DNA of 40,067 nucleotides from Zarea fungicola (Eukaryota > Ascomycota > Sordariomycetes > Hypocreales > Cordycipitaceae), in NCBI GenBank assembly GCA_900169235.1, contig FWCC01000456.1, positions 1-40,067 of the forward strand, given 5' to 3'. Every line of letters starts with the position of its first letter. Positions within the stretch are counted from its first letter, which is position 1. Both the position numbers and the translations under genes were made by a program. Of this stretch, positions 20,287 through 31,075 are shown piece by piece. The notes beneath the pieces are model-generated. The model did not search any database. It was given only the letters and a program-made list of their open reading frames with translations, and was not told where the DNA came from.

Positions 20287-21955
20287 CTAAAAAAGCCCCG
20301 CTGCCACTTTGATAGCAAGGTTAATGTCTTTAATATGGACGCCAGGCTGCTTGCCCGTGTATACAGAGCGCGCAGCTAATTCTATTGTATTGTCAGAATT
20401 CCGTCCGTGTGTTTAGCATGCGGAATGCGACTTACCTTCAACCAACAGCCCAACATTGATAGTGATCTTTGATGTCGTCCAGGCTGAATGCCTCATGTTT
20501 CCCATTTCTGTCGAGCCCATGTACGGCATCAGCCCACCACCTGCTGCAACACTACCAGCTGCTGATATTTGAACTCGTTGCATCGCCGAATTATTTGGGC
20601 TCGGTGTTCTGTCAATTTCAATTTGGGTTACATAGTTGGGGTTGTTGTATCCGGATGAATTTGTCGACATTGCTGCATTTCCATTCAGCGTGACTGGCGA
20701 GTCCGAAAGGCTGTTGACGTCGACATTCGCATCGACGTAGTCCACCTGCTGAGGGATGAGAATACCACATTGACGGAGGTAAACGTCAATCTCATCTGCA
20801 TCAAGAATCTCCTTGTCACCCGTAAATATCATTCCAATCTGCTGCCCCATGTGCTCATCCTGCAGGCCGTTTTCCCTGCTGGCTTGATCTTCAAACGGCG
20901 TGACAAGGTCTGTCAACTGCCGTGATAGGTGCCGTGCAATACTGTCACGAGAGTCCAACATGAGTGAGAAGCCAAAGTAGTCATCGTATTTCTCAGGCGG
21001 CAGGTTCGGCGTCGATGCCAACAATAAGCCATGCTCTGTCATTCGCCTATGTAATCTCTGGCTGAAGGAGAGCTGCGGGTTCGCTATGGAGCCATCCAAG
21101 GGTACAGTGGCAGTGGTATAGTGTGAGTCCATGGAAACAAAAGTCACCGGAGTGGGCGCTCCATGCATAGTCGGGTGTATTGGGAATGACGCATTGTTAC
21201 TTGTGGCCTGCGTAATAACCTGGTAGGCAGTCGGGGCAGGAACGGGCGAGCTATTCCTTTCGATGTCAGGTGTGCTATTGCGCAGTAAGGCGTTACAGGC
21301 GCTACATCGTCCCGCCGACGTGATGGAACCCGCAACTGTATGGCTTTTGACGCTCCCAGAAGGAGTTAGGCGATTGTCGTCAGACGAACTACGACCAGTT
21401 TCCTCGCCCTGCTCAGCACATAGTCGGAGAAGATCGTCTGTTATAGCCATGAATTGAGCGTTGTCGGCTGCCGCAGTATCAAGGAAACCTTGGGAGAGAG
21501 CAAGCTGATGGTATCTGTAAAAGAGCCGGCTCATATCCGCATTGGCCTTTTCCAATTCCTCGACTCTTTCTCGTAATCCGGTAATGGTGCTCTCCTTGCG
21601 ATCCCGAAATGCTCTTTGTGCTAGACGAATTTGTGTTCTCCTCCGCTGTCCCCGTGTCAGAATACCTGCAATGCCTTCCGTGTCCGCCAGTAAGATTCGT
21701 TTTACTTACATCGGCAGCAGTTTCGCACTCAGCGGCCTTTCGCGGCCTGCCCACAGCGCGCTTCTGCCCCAAAAGTCCTATCTCTCCGGCGTCTGCTACT
21801 TGGGTCGCCAGCTTCTTTCGATTTTGTGTCGCAGACCTGGTCGCCTGAAAGTTTTGATTTGCAAAAGTGGTCATCATCGATTGCCCATGAAAAATTACTT
21901 GCCCATCCATTTGTGGTTCTGACTTGGTTGTTGCTTGTTGGTCGACGTTGGGCAT
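20287..21955 (-). CDS. bZIP transcription factor with atypical basic region and AT-hook-like motif
   Basis: Three exons, 21955-21710, 21645-20436 and 20381-20287, encode 516 residues. Intron 1 (64 nt) is GTAAGT..GACAG with a CTGAC branch site; intron 2 (54 nt) is GTAAGT..ATAG with CTGAC. An AT-hook-like GRPRK lies at 69-73. The basic region follows directly: RRRTQIRLAQRAFRDRKE at 83-100, then the zipper-like LRERVEELEKANADM. The AQRAFRxRK core is Yap/Pap1-like, but the invariant Asn of the N-x7-R signature is Ile88, while Arg96 is kept. The middle is Ser/Thr/Asn-rich, and the C-terminal exon adds a conserved-looking LVEELAARSVYTGKQPGVHIKDINLAIK. The protein is expected to be nuclear and DNA-binding; its targets are unknown. 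Confidence 0.82.
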
Positions 21956-24629
21956 GCCTGGCCTGGGTGAGCAGCTGTTTTGGGTGTTGAAGTAATGAGG
22001 AGACCGCCTAATAAGGCCACTAGCTGTTGACGGCCCAGGATTTTCGCGCGGCTTTCGTCCGGTTTTTGTCCGTTTGTGGCGGTGGGAGGCCGGCGTATCT
22101 GCTTACGCGCGCCGGACCCGTACAAGTTGAATTGCACTGGGGTACGGCACCCCCTTTTTCGACTTGTTTTGGCTATTTTTTTTTGTTCACGAGTCAGCTA
22201 TTTGCTTTCCAATCATTAGTGCTAGACTCAATGCCAGAGCAAAAAGTAGACGCTAAAACACCAAACACATCCTAACCCTTCCAAGAGTCCTTGGTCGTGC
22301 TGACGGCAGACCTTCCACGTGCCCTACAGGATAGTAACTTGATCGCTAGAAATCCTGAAAACAAAGCAATAAAACCACAACTACGGCGCCTGGATGACAT
22401 GGGTAAGAACAGGGTAAAACTACATGACTTGCTGGCGGCGTCTCACAGGAGTCACTCGTGGGTCCGCAATAGTGCACTAAAGATCTGCAGACAGGCTAGG
22501 AGGTATTTTTACGACCCTGTACAAAATGGAAAACCTGGGACCAAAAACGTAGCCAATGTCCACTCCTCGCCCCAATGCCCCTATCTGTCACAAGCCACAA
22601 ACCGGCCGGTCTCTAACTGGAGCGGCCACCGAGCAAAAACGGGCAGTCCACTTTCATGATTCAACAAGCTTAAGCACTGCCGATTTAAAGTAGCAAGAAA
22701 GGTCAACGAATGGCCTACGAATGCCCAATGACTTCTATGGTATCATGATAGCTTGAACTTGACAGGCGGACTACACAACTCACCAATGGGACGCTGACTG
22801 ACGCCGGTATAATAGTCGACTGTTGGACGCGAAGCAGACAGCGGCGTAAATGCCCGACTATACATATCACAACCTCATCCCCACCAAACAAAAGATGCAT
22901 CGGCGCGTAACATTTTCAGTCGGTAATGCTAACCGTGCGGGGAACTTGAGGCTTATACTAGCCGATCGTCAAGATGGCAGTTTTCACAGAATCGTACAAG
23001 TTCGACGCGTACGCACCCTTGTGCGGGTCTCGTTCAGCCTCGTTCATTCTCCATATCTTTCTATCAATCAGCTTACTGTGGAGAGATCGCACCACACCAC
23101 GCAGGGCACTTGCGTATCGGGAGGTCCACCCCGGCAAGCTGAGAAGGGAATAGTCCACCCGTTAGACTATAGCGACGAAATATAACACCGAAATTGGCCT
23201 TGTCGGAATCCGTTTTCTTGATATAGCTGTGCCGTGTGGCTGGCCAAGGCGAGCAGCTGATCTGGCAACAGCTCACTGCGGAAACTAGCCCACTGCCTGT
23301 TAACTCGCTTAGTGTCGCCCCTTGGAGTTAGCGTTCCTTGCTCAATTGGAACCCTGGCCTCTGATTGATGGACTCATTCTTTGTAAAAGTATTGAATAGC
23401 GTATAACAAGTTGTATATGAAGCCTGACTAGTACTTGAGCATCATTACCAAGATAACAGGCCGCTGTCCCTTACAAATCACCTCCTGCTATTATAAGAAA
23501 ATTTGGCAGTCTTGTGACGCTAGCACTAAGAGCAGCACCGGCAATGGACAAGGAAATTTCCAACCAGAGTACGAGTGTAGCATTCTGTATACTCCCGCCA
23601 GTTTCTGTTGACTCAGCTGCATTGTACGTCTTTATCAGTCTAAATGGCATATAACGGGCCTCAATCAGCCGTTTTCACAATCTTAAAAGTAAGGACGCCA
23701 GTAACTCTATTTTCCTAATATATACTGTGGGTAATTCAAGCACCATGTCCAATATCCATAGTAACTATCATGCCCAGTACTCAAACATAATAATAGACCC
23801 ATGGCAGGGTAATGGATGTGGGGGCGAGGAGTCCCTTTACATTGCGGAAACACTTGGTCGTATTCGGCAAAGCTGGCCGCCTCTGCTGCTCGACCTCACG
23901 CCATAATCGTGCCTTGAAACATGGGATGATACACCTGCCAAGTCGATGTCATATCCGTTGGTTCCGTCACCAGCCTGATCAACTAGAGTATCGGAAAAGG
24001 AGTTCTGCAACTCCACTTGATACGAATATTTGTACTGATGCTGTAGTGATAGTAACAGTGCGCAGGAAGAAGAAGCAAGGGCAAGCAAGTTAGACAACTT
24101 ATGCCGATTGAATATTGCTTAGAAATACACTGTTAGACACTGTGGCGTCTGTTTTTAGTCTTGCTGTTATGACTCTTGATTTGACCTAGCAAGCAACATA
24201 TCCATGGAAGCTACATGACGGATGCTACGGATACGAAAAGTCAGGAATGGCAGCAGTTACTGTAATTTTTTGTCTGCTTGTGGGGTGTATATAGAGGTGT
24301 AATTCCAACCCAGAAGTAGCTAGATTTTGAATATCATCAAGCGGGTGGTTTTATACCGGTTGAGGGTACCACCTCTCAGCCCGTGCAACTGTAACGCCAC
24401 AACGTTCTGTTGAATCAATACTTGAATTTAACCAAGACTTGTATTTCTTTTGTTACTCGCAGAAACTCCTACAACGCTAGCCCGTTTTCTCGATTTTGCC
24501 CGTGTAGTTTCTTTTGAGCCTTTTAGTTGTCAAATACCTTCTTGAATTCGTCAAGTATTAAGAATTGGAGAGTATGACGTAATTGCCTGAATATTGAGTT
24601 TGCGGAGACGATGCTGAGGAAAGAAGCCG

Positions 24630-24730
24630 CATTACCCAGGTTGAGCTGTGCCTGAGAGGACGTATTACTAAGGTTGAATCGTGCCTTGTGGAAGATACAT
24701 TACTCTGGTTCAATTCTGCGTGGGGGCTCC
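24630..24730. repeat. Three degenerate tandem copies of a ~32-36-bp unit
   Basis: Copies begin near 24630, 24662 and 24698. Each has ATTAC, then (A/T)GGTT, then TG(T/C)GCC-like sequence; for example CATTACCCAGGTTGAGCTG, then TATTACTAAGGTTGAATCG. Divergence is high, so the tandem is old. Confidence 0.6.
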
Positions 24731-25545
24731 AAGTAGTAGGCGCAAACTGTGGCGGCTGATTCTGTCAGGCAGCCATGCTCTCGGAAGGTACCGTGAAACA
24801 GTTTTTTCCGAGCTTTGTACTCCGTACAATTTGAATATTTTTTCCCATGGAGCTCCCACTCGATTCTGGTCCCTATTGGAGGTTGAATATGGAGTGCATG
24901 TGGAGTGGCGGACATTGTTCACTAATCTTATAAATGAACTAGTGTCTGGGTCTCAATCTTGGCTACGTGTAGCGTGCTGACAGATTTAGTCTTACGGCGC
25001 CGTTTCAAAATACTGCTAGTAGGGTATTAATAGAAGTTATCGCATTCGCATCGAGCGTTTTGCGGATGAGCGAGTCGATGAAGTACATAGGTCAATTGCG
25101 CCACGGAATACGTGAAAACACATGTATTCTAGGCCAGCCCAGCCGGACGGGTCGCGTAAACATGCCGCATTAGGAAGTTAGCGGTTATCAAACCTGTTTT
25201 GGACCGTGCGCAATCCACCCAACAAGCTAAGAAAATGAATAAACCCAATTGGTCTTGTTACGATTCACATTCTGCTGTTACTACGTTGAATGTGCCAGGT
25301 TGTGGTCTGTACTTGGCAACTCCCTCCTTGACGGCGATCCCACGGTACATTCTCAAAGTGTAGTGTTTCAACGTTTTCAAGATGGTGCTTGGGGGTAAGG
25401 GGGCATACGGTGTTTATCCGACTCGTGTCTTATCCCCAGCTGGCATATACAATCATATGGTGTTTACTGTCTAGGGAAATGTGAAGCTGCATATTATGAG
25501 TTTCTTGCTAAATTTCTTTCCTAGTTTGATGGAATAATATTGGCT

Positions 25546-25692
25546 GCCCACAAGCTTTGCATAATTTTAATCAAGCAAAGAAGAGCCCAAAAGCTTGGCA
25601 GAATTCTAATCAAGCAGAGAATAGCCCACAGGCTTATAATAATTCTGAGAAGAGCCCACAAGCTTAGCATAGTTCTAACCAGGCAGAGAAAA
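25546..25692. repeat. 39-bp minisatellite, four units (third with a 9-bp deletion)
   Basis: Units are 25546-25584, 25585-25623, 25624-25653 and 25654-25692. They share GCCCACAAGCTT followed by ATAATTCTAATCAAGCAGAG-like sequence. The period and the deletion are both multiples of three, so 13-residue periodic frames stay open on both strands: a hydrophobic LCLIRI..LWAL type on minus and a basic Lys/Arg type on plus. No evidence shows that either is translated. Confidence 0.85.
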
Positions 25693-26627
25693 GCTACCAA
25701 TAAAAGAGACAAGTTTCCCCTGCAGCAGCAATGAAACACAGGCTCAGGTACCGTTTCGATGGCTGCAGAGTAAATCAGTTAACTGCCGATTTCAGCGGTG
25801 TCAGAAAATGGTTATTGATACCTAGTTGTAAATAAGAGCAGCTTAATTGGCCGTTAACAACTGTCGTGGACCGGCCAGTGGCGGTGTAGAAAGGACAGCA
25901 GTCCACGACCAATATCAAAGAATCTGGAAGAGAAAAGGACCAACCCTTCAACTCATATCTTGTTACGCCAGAAAAAATATACCTTAGCAACTGGTAGAGT
26001 CTCCTAGGATCGAATAGGCTAAACCTGGCGTTGTAAGCAAAAAGAATGGTCGTGGGCCATTCGCTGCTCTTGTTTCACATTCAGTCAGTTCAACCAAGAG
26101 AATGAGGCACTGTCTTGAATCCTTAATGCCAATGTGTTCATTGGCAGCCTTTTTTGATAAAGGTCATTACTTTGCTCTCGATATTTTAACATGTCAAGAT
26201 GCTAGCTGCGGAAGACCAACTGCCAAATAGCTCCATAATTAGAATTATAGCGGCCCTGTGCTCGTTGAGCTTTGCCAGCTGGCAATAAAATCGACCAGGT
26301 AGATGTTTTATATGGTCTCGGCAGTGAATTTTTTGATATGGCCGGGAGGGCTAAAGTTATAAACAAAGAGTTGCTAATGCCATTCATTGGCAGTCCGTTG
26401 CGTGTTGGTGGACCTTCCTCTGGGTTCAGGTGCATCGCGCTATAGATTCAGTAGATAATTCTGGTTGACTAGAAACCGTACAGAGGGTGACCAAGAGCAC
26501 AGCAATGGAAAAAACAGTGCAATGCACTGTTGTTGATTTATCTGGGCAGCTATGAGATCCTGTGAAGCGCCGCGAATACCCAGTTGATAGATGCTTCAGA
26601 TGTCAACTAGGAAATCCTGGTTTAATA

Positions 26628-26687
26628 CCTGAGCTTTCAAGGTCTTATTTGCACTATTATCTTATAATCGTAAGCTCAGGCCTTGAA
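26628..26687. repeat. Interlocked inverted repeats (pseudoknot topology)
   Basis: CCTGAGCTT (26628-26636) pairs with AAGCTCAGG (26672-26680), and TTCAAGG (26636-26642) pairs with CCTTGAA (26681-26687). The order of arms is A-B-A'-B', which as RNA would allow either of two hairpins or an H-type pseudoknot. Both pairings are perfect. Confidence 0.55.
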
Positions 26688-26810
26688 GGAAAGAGGTAGA
26701 AGTTTGGAATAAGCTGGCCGGAGAAAACATTGCGAACGTAAGATTGTTAAATAAGTGGCATCTATACGTGGCATCCATTCTTCATACTGCCATCTGTACG
26801 GCTGCATCGG

Positions 26811-26866
26811 ACGTCAGGTTCCTGGATACGTTGCTTGACAAACAAGTCAACACTTACAACAATGAC
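26811..26866 (+). repeat. Dispersed repeat fragment, copy 2
   Basis: Matches copy 1 at 19249-19303, including the perfect core TTGACAAACAAGTCAACA at 26835-26852. The flanks have diverged or are unrelated, so only a short remnant is recognisable by eye. Confidence 0.55.
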
Positions 26867-27302
26867 ATTATAGAAACCGGCCCCTGAGTCTCACGCATCA
26901 GCTTTGTTACTGCTCGACTTTTGTTGAAAGTAGCCTGGCGAATAGCCGCATCAATGTCCAACTCGAATCCTGAAAAACCGCATGTGTCTTGGACCTCCAG
27001 CCGAGGCATTGACCCACTTCGCTGAAACTTGATTAGACTATTGGATCGAGGCTAGCTAGCATCGTTTTAGAGCAATGGTTCGGATCTGTGCTCAGTCTTC
27101 ATTGCGACCTGCGTCCTGCTCGGCTTGGAAGCCGTTGACTGTCTAGCGAGACGCATATCGATGCCCTTTTACTGCCTTGAATATCCATATCATACGCGTT
27201 GAGAGCAGTTGGCACTGTGCTCATCAGAACTTCCTTGCTGGGATCATCAGTTGGTGGCGTTGTAAAAGCGGCGCACAGGTTTCAGCGCACCACCGCATGA
27301 TG

Positions 27303-27337
27303 TCCGGACCCCCTCCGGACCCGCCTCCGGTCCCGCC
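27303..27337. promoter_or_regulatory. Three phased TCCGG-containing repeats upstream of the Zn(II)2Cys6 gene
   Basis: TCCGG starts at 27303, 27314 and 27326 within an 11-12-bp repeat of the form TCCGG(A/T)CCCNCC, about 70-100 nt before the regulator's ATG. CGG triplets are the usual half-sites of Zn(II)2Cys6 proteins, so autoregulation is possible; this is inference only. Confidence 0.4.
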
Positions 27338-27404
27338 TCATAGATTCCGCTATCCACTGTTTCAACCAAGTCCTTCATTATTCACTGCAAGATTAATAAT
27401 CGAC

Positions 27405-28759
27405 ATGCCGAAAGAGCGTGCCCCCAAGCGATGTAGTGCTGGTGCTTGTGTGCCATGCGGACGGAAAAAAAGGCAAGTTCTGCCTTGGCTACCCCCCTGA
27501 TTCACAGGTACGGGCTTTGACTGGCATCTAACGGTTGCTCATCCTCTTGTGTGACCATAAGCAGCCTCAATGCTCACAATGCTTGAAGCATGGAGACACC
27601 TGTAACTTACAAATTTTCAAAGAAGACCCAAACCTGCACACGCTGATTCAGCGATTGAGATTCAGCAGTCCCGCCGACTTGAGTCAACGGACGACATAGA
27701 CTTCCCCAGTCCCAGGTACCCAACCTCTGACGCATTTCTGCCTTTGTCTTCGTCCCTCACGTTTCCTCTCTTTATTCATGAAAATGACGAACCTTCTCTG
27801 GTCACGAGCGCGGAGCACGATCCCAATAATACTGCGTCTGCCATCACCCCTTTGTCGACGTCTATACTTGCAACGGAACCTTTCGACATAAGCAATGTGG
27901 ACCGATCACAACTCCATATCATCTACGACTGCGATGGTATGGATGCTTTCAACGAGCTCTAGCTCTACTATCTACACGATACAATGATAGCAGCAGCCAG
28001 ATCGGACACGGGCCAACCACCGTCAGTACCTTCCTGTCATGCCTTGCACTGGAGAACCCGGTCTTAAGAAACGTGTTGCTATTATTGAGCGCCGTGACCT
28101 TCCAGCACACATATAGGAGGCGAGATTTCGATGGTACAGTTAGGGCCATGGCCCGTGAAGCCTTGCAGTCACTGCAGATGCAGGCCCGTGACCCTCAAGG
28201 ACTCGGCGACTGGAATCTTCTTGCGATGATTCTGGCGGCTACATATCCCCATATCCAAAGCCTTGCTTGGGAGAAAAGTGGCGACTATCTACACCTGGCC
28301 ACGTACTTTGCACAGACCCTCTTCACGCGATCTCGGAGCCAGCATGCCGTGGCCAAGGGATGCCTGGAGACGACGCTAGTAACGAATCGATGGAGTATGA
28401 TTTCGACACTGTGTTCCTTGCGCGAGCCCCAAAAGGCGCTTATCCCCAAGGACGACTGCCGAGTCATTGAGTTTGACGGCAATGAGATTAGCCAATACTT
28501 CTCTATCGCATTCCGGGACTTGGTCAGTCATCCGCTTTACGTATTCTCCTCACACCTCGTCAATCCGTTGTTGCGAATTGGGTAACTTCTGAAGCAGCAG
28601 CTACTCTTGCAGACCCAAAGTGCCTCCGATCCTACCGTTGATGGCGTTGAGCTGGGCCAGAGTTTTCAAAACGAGATTGCTGATGTTGAAAGAATGCTTC
28701 TCGAGGCACGAGAGGCCAATGTTACCTCCATTTCCCCCGCTCTCTCCCCTCAACGCTAG
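27405..28759 (+). pseudogene. Zn(II)2Cys6 transcription factor, disrupted
   Basis: ATG at 27405 opens CSAGACVPCGRKKRQ. The second half of the zinc cluster, CDHKQPQCSQCLKHGDTCN, begins at 27550, giving complete C-x2-C-x6-C-x6-C-x2-C-x6-C spacing across an intron. That intron has CTAAC but its 3' end is TG instead of AG. Downstream, a one-base frameshift near 27655 moves the linker into another frame, an in-frame TAG stands at 27960-27962 where CAG (Gln) would fit, another frame change precedes the middle region (LALENPVLRNVLLLLSAVTF) near 28000, and TAA at 28583-28585 replaces a probable CAA. The same frame then continues to a natural-looking stop at 28757-28759. Both stops are CpA to TpA type changes, as RIP makes. 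It was probably a pathway-type regulator. Sequencing error or unusual splicing cannot explain all the lesions. Confidence 0.75.
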
Positions 28760-29569
28760 AGATTAAATAACTCACTCATCTTCCTAACCGCGTCGAAATA
28801 TAGGGTGGAATGCTTGTATTAACTGCTCATAAATTTAATTAGAAAATATTATTGATAATTAACATTTTTTTGATTGATACCCAGAGGTGAGAGATGCAAA
28901 CTCATAAATCTATCTGCCGGCAAGCTGGGCACGTTATGAATTCCATTTTGTCGGGAGACTGTAATTTTCTCTACTATTTTGCATATATTCCCAAACTAAT
29001 ACGGCAACGTCTTGACAGCCGTATCCAACTTGTTGCCCTCGTCTGTGTCATCCCCGTCCACCGCGCAGCCTATTCCTGATCGAAAGGACGGATGGAGATT
29101 TCACTCTTTAGAGCGGCAAGGAGCTAGTGTTGATCGGGAGAAATATCCGCAAGGTCCCCACACGGAACTTCAGCTGAGAAACGTTCATAATTTCCCGCCC
29201 GTAAGCCAGAGGGCGCATTGAGTCGTTAGCGTGTGGGTTTGCGGACGCCTCATAGGGCTCCTCAATAGCTGGCGGTTAACTTGCCTTATTCGGTTGCTCC
29301 ACCATATTGGTATGAATGGAAAACTAGTCGGTATTGTGAACTCATTATGGTTATAGGCAAAAAATGGTAATAGACGGAACAAGCGCTGCAATAATGAAGA
29401 GCGAGGAGTGGCTGCCACTGTTACATGATCGCTCTTTGTTACGCTCTAGCTTGCTGTTAAAAAAGGCGACCCCTATGTTAGTGAGTGATAAAATAAATCG
29501 TATCCAAAGCCATAAAATTGCAAAACGTCCATTTCGCTTTGTAGTTTCTTCTAAAGCTACGTTTGGACA
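28760..29569. other. Intergenic between two pseudogenes
   Basis: Mostly AT-rich with only short frames and no recognised motif. It separates the Zn(II)2Cys6 remnant from the hydantoinase remnant. Confidence 0.45.
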
Positions 29570-30495
29570 ATGTATCGCATTGCTGTGGACGTTGGCGGAA
29601 CCAACATGGGTGCTGCCATCTTGAACGCACGGCAGCCGCGTCCGTTGGTCGCGGTGTTTTGGCATCATGCAAGACCTCAACAACCGAGGACATTTCATCT
29701 GGTATTTACACTGCCATTTAAATCGTTATTGCCAAGTCTAGTGTCAACAATGCCAACGCCCTCGGCATTACCATTGGCACCACCCGCTTTGTCAATGCCC
29801 TTGTCGAGGCCGATGCCCGACGGCTGAGCCGCGTGGGGGTTGTGCGGCTCTGCGGGCCATTCACGCGGCAGATACGTCTATTCTAAGACTTCCTTGTTGG
29901 CCTGCGGTGCATCATGAAAGGTGGCGCATGAATTTTGGACGGCGGCCTCTACGTGGACGCCGCGCGATTGCGCCGTTGCGCCGGGACCAGATTAAAGCCT
30001 GTGTGGAAGCGATTCAAGAGCAAGGCATCAAGTTCATCGCCATTGTGGGAATTCTTCCCCGCTTGATAGTGAAGGGGAACATGAAGAGGAGGTCAAGCGA
30101 CAGATGCTCGACATCGATCCGTCCTTGAGCATCGTCTGTAGCCATAGTATCGGGTCTCCCGGCCTGCTGGCGCGCGAAACTGCTACCATTCTACATGCAT
30201 CACTTCTCTCCATGGCGAAAAAAAATCGATTCATAGCTTCTAAAATCTATGAAACGCCTGAATCTCTCTTCTTGTCCGCTCTATCTGTCTCAAAACGATG
30301 GGGACATTCACCAGGCGGCGGACTATCCTATCAAAACATTTCCGAGCGGCCCAACCAACAGTTTGACTGGAGTCACTTTTCTCGCCGTAATCGACAAGAA
30401 GCGCTCTGTCGAGGAATGTGGCGACACTGATGGGTGCTGCGCCGGGTGAGACTCCCAGATATGGATATTGGCGCCATGACTGATTCCAGAGGCAA
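29570..30495 (+). pseudogene. Hydantoinase A / 5-oxoprolinase family, truncated and multiply frameshifted
   Basis: ATG at 29570 begins MYRIAVDVGGTNMGAAIL, the nucleotide-binding N terminus of hydantoinase A. Family segments then follow in order but in changing frames: ITIGTTRFVNALVEADARR and VVRLCGPFTRQ (about 29762-29880), IAPLRRDQIKACVEAIQEQG (about 29965-30025), SLSIVCSHSIGSPGLLARE (about 30122-30180), and CPLYLSQNDG followed by PIKTFPSGPTNSLTG (about 30270-30375). At least four frameshifts are needed, and in-frame stops occur at 29719, 29884 and 29929. Only roughly the first 350 residues of a protein that is usually 700-1000 or more remain; similarity fades after about 30490. The intact family hydrolyses hydantoins or 5-oxoproline with ATP. 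The gene is clearly dead, and the original substrate is unknown. Confidence 0.85.
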
Positions 30496-31075
30496 TACAT
30501 CAATTCTGATGGTTGGTCAACCGATACCCAGAGTCATGGACGCGTTTACTATTGACTAACAGCAAGCAGTAGTCTGAGTCTCCCAAGAACGTCCAATAAA
30601 GCTATTGAAACTGTTGATGCTGTTGATACTGTTGATGGGTCTGCTCCCGAATCAGTTGGACAAAAGTCTGATCAACATGGTGAGAGCAGCGAGGCGCCTC
30701 GGTTGGCGAATTTACAGTCTAAATGCAATACGTTGCCATTTTTACAAGACAGTGGTAAAGAACTGGGTTAATAATGTAATGAATCAAATCAGCCTATTTA
30801 TTTCCTCAACAGTTCACAGGGGAATACTACGAAAGACCAACAGAGACCGCCTTTAATGCAAGAGCGTTGGGCAAGAACATAAGATTGATTCCTTGGCGAC
30901 AAATAAGACCCAGAATTATAGTTTGCCTCATCCTCAATATTTTTTATTATTTCTTCTTTCTTCTCTAAGCCTCACCTCAATGTCATTCAAGCCCGTGTCA
31001 ATACCTCCGAGTCATACACCACCCCTCAGGTCTAAAAGACATCATCGCTCATGTGTGATTGGATGTGCAATGGAG
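30496..31075. other. Intergenic; possible orphan 3' exon at 30570-30771
   Basis: After the hydantoinase remnant, TTGACTAACAGCAAGCAG at 30552-30569 has the branch-site and acceptor form of an intron 3' end. An open frame (30570-30771) follows it with a short ETVDAVDTVDG repeat, ending in TAA TAA. No matching 5' exon was found. The rest is AT-rich. Confidence 0.3.

Larger units (their letters stand above)
21956..27404. other. 5.4-kb gene-poor region with degenerate repeats
   Basis: Upstream of the bZIP gene, no frame on either strand carries a motif I recognise. Open frames are short (at most about 122 codons) and mutually overlapping. Tandem and inverted repeats at 24630-24730, 25546-25692, 26628-26687, 26811-26866 and 27303-27337 are listed separately. 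The character is that of a decayed repeat-rich accessory region. Confidence 0.5.

Noticed and set aside
22291..22659. 122-codon plus frame upstream of the bZIP gene
   Set aside because: No recognisable domain and no bias distinguishing it from the flanking non-coding sequence; also no likely promoter.
23325..23400. tRNA suspected on the minus strand from GGGTTCCAATT
   Set aside because: No A box or cloverleaf pairing.
23745..24097. Short overlapping frames on both strands near 23.8-24.1 kb, one starting like a signal peptide (MSNLLALASSSCALLL)
   Set aside because: Mutually overlapping, no conserved pattern, and no splice arrangement gives a longer protein; could be a gene fragment but is unsupported.
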